From NCBI RefSeq assembly GCF_000151665.1, contig NW_013171866.1:740479-804478 (forward strand): DNA of 64,000 nucleotides. The letters are read 5' to 3'. Origin of the DNA: Blastocystis hominis (taxonomy: Eukaryota > Sar > Bigyra > Opalinata > Blastocystidae). Below are positions 1 through 11,675 of this stretch, in pieces. A program made the translations under genes and the position numbers. The notes under the pieces are model-generated. The model was not told the origin of the DNA, did not search any database, and saw only the letters and a list, made by a program, of their open reading frames with translations. How positions within the stretch are numbered: position 1 is the stretch's first letter; each line of letters starts with the position of its first letter.

Positions 1-1201
1 AGTCGAACGAGACCAACAACGAGCATCGGACGCTCCTCCATCTCGCCTGCATCTGCGACAACGCCGAGATCGCTTCCCTTCTTTTGACCCAGGCGCCCGA
101 CCTTTCCATCCGCGACTTCTACGGCCTCCGCGCCGTCCATTACGCCGCTTTCGAGGTACGTCCCCGCGGGAATTCATCCCCAGAACAACTCCGTGTTCCC
201 CGCGATCTGCCGGTACTTGCAGATCCCCGCGGAACAATGGGAAGTCCCTTTTCGAGGGTATTTTGACGTAGGAAACGCGAATTCGATTGGTGGACGAGGT
301 CGTTTCCCTCATTCCCAAATTTGACAAAAATCGGACCGAATATTACCTTTCCAAAAATGGGGAGTATTTCTACGACGCGGACCCTTCGTCGTTTTTCCTC
401 CCCGCGGGGATCTACTCGCAGTTAGGAGCGAAGCAGAGCGGGGAATTGCTGGAAGTGCCGCTGCTGAGTTTTCCGTGTCTGGATCATAACAAGATTGTTT
501 GTTAGCGAGGATTCAGTTATGCGAAGATTTACGTGCGGTTCTGCTCGGTGTGTCATCGGTTCGTTCCCCCGCGGGGATTCCACTGCCGTCATTGTAACAT
601 GTGAAACGCGGGGAAGGGAAGTGAGACGCAGATGCATCCGCGATTTCGATCATCACTGTCCGTGGGTGTCGAACTGCGTGGGTCTTCGAAATCACCGGTA
701 TTTCGTGTGGTTTCTGGTAGGAGAGCGCGGATGGCGATAACGCGGAGATTTTCTGTCTGGGGACGATCATCATGGGGATCGTGGTCATTTCCGTGTATTT
801 CCTCTTTCATCTCATCGCTATTGTCGAATCCGTGCGCTCTTTTCTCTCTCTTGCGCTTATCTGTAGCAGAGTCCGTTCCGGTTGGGCCCGTTTCTGCTGC
901 GGACGTGGCCGTGCATCGCGTACGGCTGCTTCTGCATCGGGTTCATCGCGCCGGTGATCAATTTGTTCTTCTATCATTTGCGATTGGTTTGCGATTGGAG
1001 AGGCGTCAAGGAAAGGGGCTACGCAATCTAACGACTCACGAGGAGGTGATGTTGCCGCCGAGAGAGATCATTCGGAGGAGCAAAAATCCGCAGAGAGAGT
1101 ATTATTTGTACTCGGAAGGGTGGAAACGAAACTTGAAATCGCTGCTTTTTTCGAGAAAAGCGCCGTCGCTTGTAGTCATTAACGAAGTTTGGAGTGTTTG
1201 A
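1..1201 (+). CDS. Ankyrin-repeat DHHC palmitoyltransferase, 5' end outside window
   Basis: This encodes an S-acyltransferase that attaches palmitate to cysteines of membrane-associated proteins. The first 150 nt give an ankyrin repeat ([18 protein letters not shown], then AVHYAAFE). A cysteine-rich domain follows, with FCSVC, CRHCNIC and the catalytic block [13 protein letters not shown] near 650-690. Hydrophobic segments follow the DHHC block, then a TTHE motif close to the TTxE motif of the family. Ankyrin plus DHHC is the layout of Akr1/HIP14-type enzymes of Golgi and endosomes. Introns I can place: about 28 nt at 154, 28 nt at 220, 30 nt at 495, 31 nt at 597 (before the DHHC exon) and 31 nt at 718. 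The splice pattern near 830-1020 is not resolved. The stop is TGA at 1199-1201. The gene starts before base 1. Confidence 0.85.
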
Positions 1202-1425
1202 GCATGAAACACGAGGGTGCTGCGTGTATATAGAAAAGGAATTAAGATCCAATCATTTCGATCGGGAGATGGAATGGAACTCGTTGTTTTGAGGGGAATT
1301 CGATTCAAGCAACATCGTGGATCGAAACAAACAACAAAATCAGCAAAACGCTTCGTGATTGAAGCATTACTCCGAATGGAAGGAATACAAATGATGCTTT
1401 ATGATAAACGAAGCAACGCTGGGCG

Positions 1426-2268
1426 TTACGATTTGGCAGAGCGTTTCTTCGCTCGACGCATTCCGCGCCATCGTATTAATGAAGAAAACACAGCAAAAAG
1501 CAATGCAAAGCATTGCAAAGCAAAGAAAAAATCGATTGTTTGTGGATATGTGCTGCTAATGGCCTCCAAATCCATCACACAATGAAACGAGAACCAGGCG
1601 TCCGATCCTCCACTCGCCTCCGCATTTTTTCCATTCGACGAATCAGCAGTGGCTTCGACTTTCTCGTCTGAAACTCCCTTTCGCTTTAACACTTCGAAAT
1701 GGATGAGGTGGCGCAACTGATCACTCTGACTCGTTATTCAAATCTAAAGTCAAACTTCTTTCCATTTGTTATTGCAAATATCGTTGAAGGCGTCTTCACC
1801 AACAATCATCGAAAACTGAATATCGGTATATTTCGATTTTAGCCAGCGAATGAGATCTATGGTTCCGTACTACGATCAATTACATTCGTATAACCAGCAG
1901 ATACACTGATATGCGGATCAGTTGGGCTGGAGCTGGGATAGAGATCATAAAAACACTCCCGCTCGTATGTCTTTACAAAAATATTCCGAGTATCCAAGCT
2001 GCAATCCTTCAGGGACAAATCCAACATCAACAACCTAGAAAGCAAAATATACTACTAGTGTACCTATTATCATAGGTCTCCAGAGTACGTTTCGATGTGT
2101 AAGCATGTCGGAAAACAGGCAGAATCCAAACCTCGTCATACCGTTCTATTGATAAGTCCAATTTTACTCAGCAGCACCTGAAAAGTACTTGGCAATGCCC
2201 ATATGTCCACCCAGCCCCGTTGGTGGATTTGCAGACAAACCAAAGAGAACAACTCGCTTTTCGACCAT
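1426..2268 (-). CDS. Nicotinate/nicotinamide mononucleotide adenylyltransferase-like protein
   Basis: This probably makes NAD (or its deamido form) from mononucleotide and ATP. The first exon reads VVLFGLSANPPTGLGGHMG, the nucleotidyltransferase GxxxNPPTxGH-type loop. It is followed by YDEVWILPVFRHAY, typical of the NadD/NMNAT fold. A later exon carries SMIVGEDAFNDI and the last one an ISST motif, the usual C-terminal ATP-binding signature. Introns of about 32 and 29 nt join the first three exons; one near 1860-1900 and one near 1715-1750 are less certain. The ATG is 17 nt past the 3'-end octamer of the upstream same-strand gene. After ISST the frame stays open to TAA at 1426, but that tail is not family-like, so the 3' end is uncertain. 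Confidence 0.65.
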
Positions 2269-2284
2269 CTTCCGCGCTTCCTCC

Positions 2285-2292
2285 AACAAACA
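2285..2292 (-). terminator. TGTTTGTT 3'-end octamer, minus strand
   Basis: The minus strand reads TGTTTGTT here, 62 nt after the TAG of the Sas10/neuroguidin gene and only 17 nt before the ATG of the next gene. It fits the Blastocystis 3'-end signal. Confidence 0.7.
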
Positions 2293-2354
2293 AAACGAAT
2301 AAACACTACTAAACGAAAAAGAATAAATTGATGAGCAAACGAGCCGCTGTTCGT

Positions 2355-3723
2355 CTACCGACGGCCCTTCTTTCCTCGTCTTCCACCGCGCTTCGCTTGT
2401 CTCTCATCCACCTGCACCCGCTTCACGCGGTTTCCAAACTCGTCCTCATCCACGATCTGTCCGGCAATCTTGTCCGACTCCCTCGCCAACCGCGTCAGCG
2501 AATCGAACTCATCGAACTCCCCGATCTTCTGCCCCCTCTGCAGCGCCAGACTGGCCTGCCTCTCCCTCTTTTTCTGCTCTCTCGTCCGATTTACGCGCAC
2601 GAAATTGCTCTCTTCGAAGTCCTTCCGCTCCTTCAGCTCGCGATCCAGCGACAAATCCCCGGTGCTCCGCATGTTGATCGTGCGCGGCCGGTCCGAGATC
2701 TCGTCCCGCAGTTCCTACGATGCAGAGAAGCCGGCGAGTCTACGCTGATGAACGCGTTCGACGCGATTTTATCGCGGAGCTGCTCGCGCCGATGCTCGTC
2801 TTTGGCGGCGTCGCGCTCGGAGTAGGGAACCGCAGCGATCTTTGGGGGCACGTAGAGCTGTTTTTTCGAAGAGGAGGAGGGACTGGGCTTGTCGGAGTCG
2901 GAGTCGGAGTCGGAGGCGGAGTCGAGATCGTCGAGATTGGGCTTGAAGGTGAGGGGGTTGAGGGAAGAAGAGTCGGTTTGGGGGTTCAAAACGTTGTCGA
3001 TTTCGGTTTTCATTTTGAGCTCGAGGGGGTCGAGCTTCTCGAGAAGGGTGCTGGGAGTGAGAGGAAGAGAGGGAGAGAAGTACCGGAAGCGGACGAGAGA
3101 TTCGAAGAGAGGATGGCTTTGCAGGTCGATGCCTTCCAGCTTCATTACCATGTACACGAGAAGGTATTCGTTGTAGGATAAAAGGAACTGGGACTTCAAG
3201 TCTAAGATGGAGAGACCGTTCGTGAAGGAGGAAGGGAACGACTGAACCAGCGAATTGAGTTTCTCGATTTGACTTTGCAGATTGGGAAGTTGAGTGGTTA
3301 TATCGGTGAGGATGGAGAGAACTTCCGCCTTGTTGTTTGATATGAACTTGGAAAGCTCCTTTTCGGAATACGAGCTAGTATTGTCCTTCATTGTGATGGA
3401 TGGAAGCTCCAACTATGCAATAAGCCAAATCGATCAAAACGACCTCAATTTTCTCCGACTCAAGTTCACTTCCACTCGTTTCTTCTTCCTCCGATTGCAA
3501 CAATTCCTCCTTGGGGCTCTCATTCGAACTCTCTTCATTCACCGATGCTTCTTCCTCTGATGACAAAAGAGCTAAGTCGGCCTCCTTTATGCTCGATTTC
3601 TTTTCTTCTATGCATAATACCCAGCAAAGAACGCCCATACCAGCGTTTTGGACCATAGAGAATTGCTGTAGATCGAGTTTGAGAGACAGAGACCAAAACG
3701 CCAAAATGCCGCTTTGAATCCAT
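2355..3723 (-). CDS. Sas10/neuroguidin (Lcp5-like) family protein
   Basis: This is probably a nucleolar small-subunit processome protein that acts in 18S rRNA maturation. A Sas10/Utp3/C1D-type helical domain begins around KELSKFISNNKAEVLSIL. A serine/aspartate tract and the motif LYVPPKIAAVPYSERD follow, then a basic tail with DFEESNFVRVNRT and RGGRRGKKGRR, as in neuroguidin/Lcp5. A 29-nt intron near 2712-2740 joins the last two exons. I extend the gene upstream of the obvious ATG at 3391. A 31-nt GT-AG intron at about 3413-3443 joins, in frame, an acidic exon (SEEEETSGSELESEKIE) that is itself joined by a 28-nt intron to an ATG at 3723. If that extension is wrong, the start is 3391. Confidence 0.7.
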
Positions 3724-3761
3724 ATTCCATTTTCCAAAATCTCCTCGAAATCTCAATAGCC

Positions 3762-4446
3762 ATGTCTGATATGTGTGATATCTATATCTCGGAGATTCGA
3801 TCTCTTCTCCGACGTGCCGATGAATTGATCACTCAAGGTCGTACTGATAACACTCGTTTCTCGCTTTTTCTTCGCCTAATTGGTAGTGTCCTTTGTGAAG
3901 GAATGCGAGAAACAGTTGAGTGAAGCGGAGGACTGTTTTAAACAGTGCGATATTGAAATTCGTATGCTGCCTCCCTCCATCAAGTCTTCTGTTGTGCAGA
4001 AAGTAGATGCTCTTCGTAAAGAGGCCGAATCCAAAAGAAGACAACTTGCGAACATGAAGGTTCAGGTCGAGCGTAATGATTTGTTCGCTGGTGCCGCTGT
4101 AATCAGTTTGGATCGTCATGTGATTCGTAGGCTTCTCGCGAGTTGAAGAGACAAATGGAGGACGATCTTGCCGCTGTGGAGAGGTTTTGTTGGACTAGGC
4201 TCGCTGACCGTTAGACAAAACAACACGATCGAGGATGCGACTCGTACTATCTTTGAAACCGAAGAGGTGGGTCTTGGAACGATGAACGAGTTGCAACGTC
4301 AGCGCGACGTTCTGACGAGTGCTTCGGACAAGGCAAAGGACACTGTATCTTTGGCAATGCAGGCGAATACAATTCTGAATGTGCGAGATGTGTGTGTGTG
4401 ATTTGATGCGTAGAGAATGAGCAAGAAGTTCTGGCAGCGCAAGTAA
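3762..4446 (+). CDS. VTI1: Vti1-type SNARE, no visible membrane anchor
   Basis: This is a Qb-SNARE for Golgi-endosome fusion. The N-terminal helical domain (SEIRSLLRRADELI, then FVKECEKQLSEAEDCFKQ) matches the v-SNARE N domain. The SNARE motif is TIFETEEVGLGTMNELQRQR, continuing to QANTILNRM. Introns are 49 nt (after residue 23), about 29 nt near 4110, 31 nt near 4175 and 33 nt at 4381-4413. The last exon ends KKFWQRK with TAA at 4444-4446. The roughly 20-residue C-terminal membrane anchor of Vti1 proteins is missing. Either the protein is soluble or lipid-anchored, or I have missed an alternative last exon. It is divergent from the Sas10 gene, 38 bp away, and convergent with the aladin-like gene. 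Confidence 0.75.
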
Positions 4447-4467
4447 TCGGCAGGTTTGGCATCGATT

Positions 4468-4475
4468 TGTTTGTT
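4468..4475 (+). terminator. TGTTTGTT 3'-end octamer, plus strand
   Basis: TGTTTGTT lies 22 nt after the TAA of the Vti1-type gene on the same strand. Confidence 0.7.
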
Positions 4476-4482
4476 GCATCCA

Positions 4483-6182
4483 ACAAGACAATAGGAAAGA
4501 TGATAAAAGAGAAGATGCCCCGAGGTCCACACCACACTGAGCAGACTGCCCTTCTCTTCCCACGGAGCGAAGGCGAGTTCGGAGACGGAATTGGTCCGAA
4601 TCGGATTGCTGAGATAGCCTCTATCGATGACTCCCAGGCGTCAATCAAACAGGAAGGAGAAGCGAACTTCGCGGTCGATTCGGAAGAGCGGGAGCACGTT
4701 GCAGTGGTCAAAGCAGCACACCAAACGCTGGCCGCGCGGATCGACGAGGATCTGCTTGAGCGGTCCGAAAGCTGCGAACTCGGCGGACAAATCGAGAACG
4801 GAAGTGACGATGGAGGAATCTGCATCGAATGCGTTGCATAGCCGTACAGAAGAGATTGTACTGGTGGCTGAGCTGGAGAGTGTAGAGCACGGTGGATCCC
4901 GTGGATCCAGCGGAGTGGCAGGCTACGTAGAGATACTCGGAAGAAGCGGAGAAGCAAACGTCTTCGATGTGGCCGAGTTGAGGCAGCTTCCAGTCCTCTC
5001 GCTTAAAGGTAAGGAGATTGTAAATGGAGAGAGTGTTTCTAGGGAGAGAAGAGGAGAGGAGGAATCGAACTCGGATAATACGACGAGGAGTTGCGAATCG
5101 GGAGAAAAAAGGACTTTGCGAGGAAGCAGGGAATAGGATCCCAGTTTGTTTATTAGAATGGAGTTGTAGGTACTGTACAGGTAGACAGAGCTATCATCTT
5201 TCCGAATTGCGCACAAATATCTATGGAGTGAACGTCAATATGATGATGAAATTACCTTCCATTTGGACTGTATTGTACCGAAAGGAAGTTGGAGGCATCC
5301 GAGATCACATGGAGAGATTCGCACTCCGGCTCACCAATCGTAGACCATATAAACAGCCCTTTCCGCGTGGCTAGCGCAACCGAATCGCGACTTCCCGGTT
5401 TCCAGCATATTTGACGTATTCCATTTACGCTGACATTATCTAGCACGTTGGTTTCCCATATTTGTTTCTTTATATTGTAAAAATGCACGGTAGAATCAGG
5501 AAAGCAAAGAGCGAGCTTTGTTCCCAAAAAATTCCACGCTAGACAACAAAATATATCGTTCTTCCACTGAGAAACAGAGGGAAGAGGCAGAATGTCATTT
5601 TTCAGATTTTGAAATAGTGTCATGATGCTCCACGAATACTCTCTAGACTGCTGATAGTTTTCCTTGTGACCAGCTCGAGGAGGAAGGTAAATCGGAGTAA
5701 AAAGCTTTCCTCCACTCTTTTCAAATTTCCGTATAACGTCCTCTTCATTCTCTCTGGAAATCGACAGGATAGTCCAACTAATCTCTCCCAGACTGCTGAT
5801 ATTCTCTTCCGGTACTACGAAACTCAGGCCAACTGTTAGTAACTACATCGAAGCATGATTCGCGATACTAAAGGAAAAGTACAAAAAATGGACCTGAAAT
5901 TGGATTTCCAAAGTCAGCCAATTATCAGTGATTCCCGTTTTGAACTGTAGACATTGTAGAATCACTTGCTCTGTACTATGTTTTTGTAGCCTGTATTATA
6001 TCCCAAAGACACTGCCAAGAATTCAAAAGAGTCGAATCAAAGATTAGTGTTTTTGTTAAAAATGTTCGGTTTGCATTTCTCGGTGAGAACAATCCTATTA
6101 GAGGAGTGAATCTTTTAAAGTATTGTTGTTCCAAAGAATTATTACAATGTGAGGTGACGACATGCACGACACACATATCCAT
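4483..6182 (-). CDS. AAAS: Aladin-like WD40 nucleoporin
   Basis: WD40-repeat protein of the nuclear pore (aladin family). The repeat core reads WKNDIFCCLAWNFLGTKLAL, then ICWKPGSRDSVALATRKGLF and FLSVQYSPNGR, matching the aladin order of repeats. Near the C terminus LAFAPWEEKGSLLSVVWTSG and then HLLFYHLSY mirror the last aladin strand. The 5' end is uncertain: an ATG at 6182 begins an open exon that can be spliced through about 37- and 26-nt introns toward the WD40 exons, but not all junctions were proven. The 3' end is also uncertain. After FYHLS the frame stays open antisense to the Vti1 exons with no stop until about 4299, so the end given here is an estimate. Confidence 0.6.
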
Positions 6183-6246
6183 TTTGGAAATTCCACACCA
6201 AATACTTAATTGTATTGTCTATTTATCAGAAGATTGTTAATATATA

Positions 6247-9200
6247 ATGGATCCTTCTGGAAGGTGGATTCTAACTGCCAAATATAACTTTTAGACCAAG
6301 ACCTAGACCACGACCTGGAATGGGACCTAGACCTAGACCGGGTATGGGGCCTCGACCAGGAATGGGTCAAATGCCAAGACCTCGCCCTGTAAATGAAGCC
6401 ATTGACGATGATAGTGATAATGAAACTCAAGTGCGTCAATCTATGGGTCCTCGCCCTGGAATGGGACCTCGTCCTCGTCCCGGCATGGGACCTAGACCCC
6501 GTCCTAGTCCTGGCATGGGACCTCGTCCTCGACCTAGCCCTGGCATGGGTCCTCGACCTCGTCCTAGCCCCGGTATGGGTCCCCGACCTCGCCCAAGACC
6601 TATGGGTGCTGATGTAAGTGACGATGAGGAAGGCGCTGGACCTATGGCTGGACCCGGTATGGGACCGAGACCTCGTCCTGGAATGGGACCTCGTCCACGC
6701 CCTAGCCCTGGTATGGGAGCTAGACCTCGTCCTGGCATGGGACCGAGACCAAGACCGATGGCTGCCGATGTGAGCGACGATGATGAGGAAAATGCTGGTC
6801 CTCGCCCTGGAATGGGACCTAGACCTGGTCCTCGTCCTGGTATGGGACCTCGTCCGCGCCCTGGAATGGCGCCTCGTCCTCGCCCGATGGCTACTGACGT
6901 GAGCGACGACGACGGAGAAAATGTTGGACCTCGTCCTGGTCCTGGTCCTCGCCCGGGAATGGGTCCGAGACCTGGTCCTCGTCCTGGCATGGGACCTAGA
7001 CCTCGTCCTGGCATGGCGCCTCGTCCTCGCCCGATGGCTGCTGACGTGAGCGACGAAGAGGAGGAAGGAAAGGGACCGATGCAAGCCCCGCGTCCTCGCC
7101 CCGGTATGGGACCGAGACCTCGTCCTGGCATGGGACCGCGTCCGGGTCCTCGTCCTGGCATGGGACCGCGACCTCGTCCGGGTCCTGCGGATGTGAGCGA
7201 CGAAGAGACGCCGGCTCCTCGCCCCGCTCCTCGTCCTGGCATGGGACCTCGGCCTCGTCCCCGTCCCGAGGGAGAAGAAGGCCCGCGCCCTGGACCCCGT
7301 CCGGGCCCCCGTCCGGGCCCCCGTCCGGGACCTGGAGCGCGTCCTGGCATGGGACCGAGACCCCGCCCGGGTGCTCGCCCCGGACCCCGCCCCGGAATGG
7401 GACCGAGACCGCAGATGGTGCGCAGCCCGTTCATTATCAGCCCGGTGGAGTTCCAGAAGTACAAGCAGCTGTTCAAGGAGTACGACGATGCCCAGACCGG
7501 ATTCATTCTCGCCTCCGTGGCGAGCCAGTATCTCAGCAAGACCGGTTTGCCTCCGCCAGTGCTGGAGAGCATCTGGAAGCTCGCTGACCAGGACCACGAC
7601 GACATGCTGAACGAATATGAGTTTATCGTAGCGCTGCACATCAGCAGATTGGCTCAGAAATTGGTAAGTGGCTCGCGCAGTGTGGCTCACACGCAGCACA
7701 TCCCCATCCCGAAGACGCTGCCCGTTCCTCTGTTGAAGGAGAACATCGGCAAGGACATCAGCGGCCAGCACCCGATGGATCCGCGCAACCTGGTGAATCC
7801 GGACTTCGAGTTTGTAGGACGCGCGGAGCGGCGTGTGATCGATAGGACGACAGCAAGCTCACGCTGGAGCAGCTGCGAAAGGAAGTGGTGGACACGAACG
7901 AGCTTCTGCAGAAGCAGGAAGTGGAGATCAAGAAGAAGTCGGAGCAGTCGCAGCTGCTGGTGGCGGAGCAGGAGGAGCTGGAGAAGCAGCTGGAGTACCT
8001 GAACAGCCTGATCGCCTCGCAGGACTCGTACCTGCAGAATCTGGAGCGCGTGGAGAACACGGTGCAGGAGAACATCCGAAAGATCGAGAACGCGATGAAC
8101 GTGGAAATCGACACGACGGTGCCGGACGGAACCTTCGATAAGCTGGTGGAGAAGAACCGCGACAGACTGGACGAGTCGCCACTCTACGAAGAGATCAGCG
8201 ACGAGGCGACGCCGATGGAGCAGAACGACCTGGAGGACTTCTTCAGCGACAACGGCAAGCCGAACCCGAAGGCCATGCGCACGCCGGACGATTTCCGGTC
8301 GGAGTACGACGAGTACTCGGACCACAGCGAGAGCATGACGCCGGTGAGCGGCAGCGAGGCCGAGGAGGAGGACGAAGAGAAGCCGGCACCGAAGAAGGGC
8401 AAGAAGGCGCCGAAGGACGAGGAGGACGAGAGCTACAGCGAGGATCTGCCCGAGGAAAAGCCGGCGAAGGGCAAGAAGCAGGCGGCGAAGAAGCGAGGCA
8501 TGAGCGAGAGCGAAGAGGAGGAGGGCAGTGGCGAGGAGTTCTTCGACGAGGAGGACGAGGATGTGCCCAAGAAGGGCAAGAAGATCCCGCCTCCCAAGCC
8601 TGCCAAGGGCAAGAAGGCGCCCAAGGAGATGGAAGAGTCCGAGGAGCCTGAGGATGACGACGAGTTTATCGAAGACATGCCCGACGATTTCATCCAGGAT
8701 GACGATGTCCCGCCTCCCAAGCCTGCGAAGGGCAAGAAGCTGCCTCCCCCTCCACCCAAGAAGGGAAAGAAGGCGCCCAAGGATGTGGAAGAGTCCGAGG
8801 AACCTGAAGAAGACGAGGAGGAAGACATGCCTGCTCCTCCCAAGAAGGGTAAGAAGATTCCGCCTCCTCCTCCGAAGAAGGGCAAGAGATCTCCGAAGGA
8901 TGTGGATGAGTCGGAAGAGCCTGAAGATGACGACGAGTTTATCGAAGACATGCCCGACGATTTCATCCAGGACGAGGACGTGCCTCCTCCCAAGAAGGGA
9001 AAGAAGATTCCGCCTCCCAAGCCCGCCAAGGGAAAGAGATCCCCGAAGGATGTGGAAGAGTCGGAAGAGCCTGAAGAAGACGAGGACGAAGACATGCCTG
9101 CTCCTCCTAAGAAGGGCAAGAAGATCCCGCCTCCCAAGCCTGCCAAGGGCAAGAAGGCGCCCAAGGAGATGGAAGAGTCGGAAGAGCCTGAAGAAGACGA

Positions 9201-9366
9201 TGAGTTTATCGAAGACATGCCCGACGATTTCATCCAAGACGACGATGTCCCGCCTCCCAAGCCTGCGAAGGGCAAGAAGCTGCCTCCCCCTCCACCCAAG
9301 CCCGCCAAGGAACAGGCCGAGGGCAGATCGAAGTCTCCACGTAGAGGAGGCCGCAGACGAAACTAA
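6247..9366 (+). CDS. EH-domain endocytic-type scaffold with giant low-complexity repeats
   Basis: Protein of about 1,000 residues. The ATG at 6247 gives MDPSGR; a 31-nt intron (6264-6294) then leads into about 380 residues of GMGPRPRP-type repeats broken by ADVSDDEE-like acidic spacers. A single EH domain follows (about 7424-7663: SPVEFQKYKQLFKEYDDAQT, then LESIWKLADQDHDDMLNEYE), an EF-hand-like fold that binds NPF motifs in Eps15/Pan1 proteins. Introns of 33 nt (7664-7696) and 32 nt (7814-7845) lead into a coiled coil (KEVVDTNELLQKQEVEIKKK). The tail has repeated blocks of PPPKPAKGKK with acidic EESEEPEEDDEF stretches, and ends RRGGRRRN. The role is probably an actin/endocytosis scaffold like Pan1; that is inference from the EH domain and coiled coil. 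Confidence 0.8.
6300..7420 (+). repeat. Coding tandem repeat, Gly-Met-Gly-Pro-Arg-Pro-Arg-Pro units
   Basis: Dozens of imperfect units of about 24 nt encode GMGPRPRP variants, with acidic insertions DVSDDE. The 3' units (7230-7410) are more GC-rich than the 5' ones. Long open frames on the other strand here are side effects of the repeat. Confidence 0.9.
8395..9310 (+). repeat. Coding repeats of Lys/Pro and acidic blocks
   Basis: Units of about 150-200 nt are repeated with little divergence; one long block near 8596-8757 recurs near 9136-9297. They encode KGKKAPKEMEESEEPE, EFIEDMPDDFIQDDDVPPPK and AKGKKLPPPPPK. The near-identity suggests recent internal duplication or gene conversion. Confidence 0.85.
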
Positions 9367-9499
9367 GTGATGCTGTTTGTATGTGTTGTGTTTGTAACAA
9401 TCACACTCTCTAATTCGAAATAATGTCCTGGTTCGCTTCCTTGAAGAGAGCGATTCGCTGCTTGTCCTTCTCACTGAGTTCTCTACCCCTCACGCCTCT

Positions 9500-11675
9500 C
9501 TACCATCCGCACTCCTTCTTCGCGCAGGTCTGCATCATCATGTGCAGCGGCATGACTCCATTCAGACGGTTCTGCAGCAGATTATACGAGCTGCTCTGCG
9601 GCAGGATCATCAGCAATCCGTACAGACTCTTCAGCAAGGGCGCCAGCGCGGGCGACCCTGCGTTCAGCAACTGCAATCGCACATGAACAAACACGGGCGA
9701 TTCCAGCATCTGCACGAGCTTATCGGCCTGCAGCAGCATAGCGACGGTCAGTTCCTGCCGAGCCAAGCTCTGCGTGATGCTGAACGCCACCTCGTAGTCC
9801 TCGGTGAACCACGACAAAGCCAGGGCAGCGAACGGGTTCAGCGACCAAGCGGGGTATCTACGGAGCCACGCGCCCTCATCGCTACAGCGAGTTGAAGACC
9901 TGCTGCCCCTCGGGCTTGGGCTGGGCGGGCGCGAAGCAGGACTGGAGCTTCTTGCACATCTCGGCGGTTTCGTCGGCGGTGAGGAGAATCACGTTCATCA
10001 TCTGCACGAAGAGCGAGGCGAAGCGCTTGTTCTCGGATTCCTGGGTCGAAGACGAGCGTGGATCCTACCGAAATCGTCGTGGAGAGAATCTGGAAGACCT
10101 GCTCGCTGTTGATGTACTTGCAGAGCGTTCGGATGATCAGACAGCCGCGGTCTTCGAGATATTGCTCGTCCTGCTCCAGCATCTACGATCGAAAGAGGGA
10201 TCCGACGCGACTTTCAAAATATGGCGAATGAACGTCGTTAGTTCTTGGCTGTATTGCACGTATTTCACGAGAACGCGGAGATCGTAGTCGATCACGTCGT
10301 CGTTTTCTTTCTTCAACGTCTCGATAAGCACGTTCCGAAGCTCGGGAACGGTTATCATGTCCTTGCCTCGGATTTCCAGCAGAACGTTCACGAGATCCAA
10401 GCACAACAAGCACTGATCTCTGTGATTCTTCGAGAGAACCGTGCACACCACCTCGATGAGAGGCATCAGTTCCACGGTTTCTCCGTTCTTTTTGAGCTAG
10501 AATGAAGCAAGGAAGGCGATGCCCACGCTTTTGAGCAATTCCCAGCACGTGGCCTGCGCCTTTTCCTGGACTTCCTTCTCGGAATCGGCGTAGCAGGGCA
10601 GCAGAACGCGGAACAAACGAGCGTAGGGAATGGACCACTCGGTCACATGAACGAACTCGTAGATCCACGTGACGACGGTGTGTCGGATGAATCGATCGTT
10701 GTGATGCACCAAATTGAGAAGAACGTTGACCTGGGGATGAGGACGCGTGGCAAAAACGACCATGGAGTTCATTATCGTGTCGTTTGGCTCGCTGCTTTTG
10801 ATTTCGGAGAGAAACGACTGCAAAACGTCGTCGGTTTCCTTCAAGTGAGTCGATTGGCTCGTTCAAACCACGCGGATTTCGCGATGCTCGTCGCTGAGAA
10901 GCAAGAAAAGCCCCTCCATGAGCTGCGGGAAGTATTCGAGCATGTCGATGCCCGGTTTGTTGTCCAAAACCTGCGTGTGAGAGAGCCATCGACGCGTGTA
11001 CGGAGATCCAAGAGACGACGAGACGACGAGTGTACGGACTGTTCATTGTGATGTATTGTTTAAACAAAGGAGCGAAGATGGAGAGGTCGATGCTCTTTGC
11101 TTCCGTGATGATCTCTTTTAAGAGGCGATCGAGAATGGACGCGCCGTGGAATCAAGAAAACTAGGGAAGAAGTACAGCGAAGGATATCTTTTTGACGTCT
11201 GTATCAACATCGGAAAAGAGATAACACAGGGCATAGAAGAAACGATCGAAGTAGGAAATCACCCCTGTTCTTGCCGCTTTTGCAATGTTATAGAGGGCCT
11301 CACTTGAGTAATAGCGGACTTTGCTATCACTGTCTTCCAAACACTTCAAAACAGGATTTAGAATAATAGGGAAATATTTTACCGCGTTCGTATCCAAAAA
11401 AAACGCAATGGAGGAAATTGTGACAAGAGCTCCATTTCGGTAGTTCACATTTGGCGATCGTAGGAAGTCTGTCTGCATCACTCCCAATATTTTCTTCGTT
11501 TTGTCTTCATTTCCCTCATTCTATCGATTATCACTTCTGAAGCAAACTCTACATAGTACTTGGCGAAAACAGCAGTAATTTCTTCTGCAGAACACTTTCT
11601 ACGGTCATAGGACTTGTCGCCTAGATTTTTCAAAGTAAGCGCGGAGATCTCTGGAATTCCCTCAATTTTTTCCAT
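9500..11675 (-). CDS. VAC14: VAC14-like scaffold of the PIKfyve/Fab1 complex
   Basis: HEAT/ARM-repeat scaffold that holds the PI(3,5)P2-making kinase and its phosphatase on endolysosomal membranes. The N-terminal exon starts MEKIEGIPEISALTLKNLGD and SYDRRKCSAEEI. The next has NYRNGALVTISSIAFFLDTN and KVRYYSSEALYNIAKAARTG, the hallmark Vac14 N-terminal repeats. A central part gives NSPYTRRWL and the C-terminal exon VQMLESPVFVHVRLQLL and KSLYGLLMILPQSSSY, the conserved Vac14 C-terminal block. Several short introns interrupt it. It is convergent with the EH-domain gene; its TAG at 9500 is 134 nt from that gene's TAA. Confidence 0.88.

Noticed and set aside
495-502. TGTTTGTT inside the DHHC gene as a gene end
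   Set aside because: It overlaps an intron donor, and the DHHC domain continues after it; there is no T at the four-base position.
1217-1585. Plus-strand ORF of 122 codons
   Set aside because: It overlaps the NMNAT-like gene antisense and has no recognisable domain.
6206-9474. Long minus-strand open frames (521 and 595 codons) opposite the EH-domain gene
   Set aside because: They are antisense to coding repeats and consist of Arg/Thr/Ser or Leu/Arg repeats; the plus strand has a proper start, introns and an EH domain.
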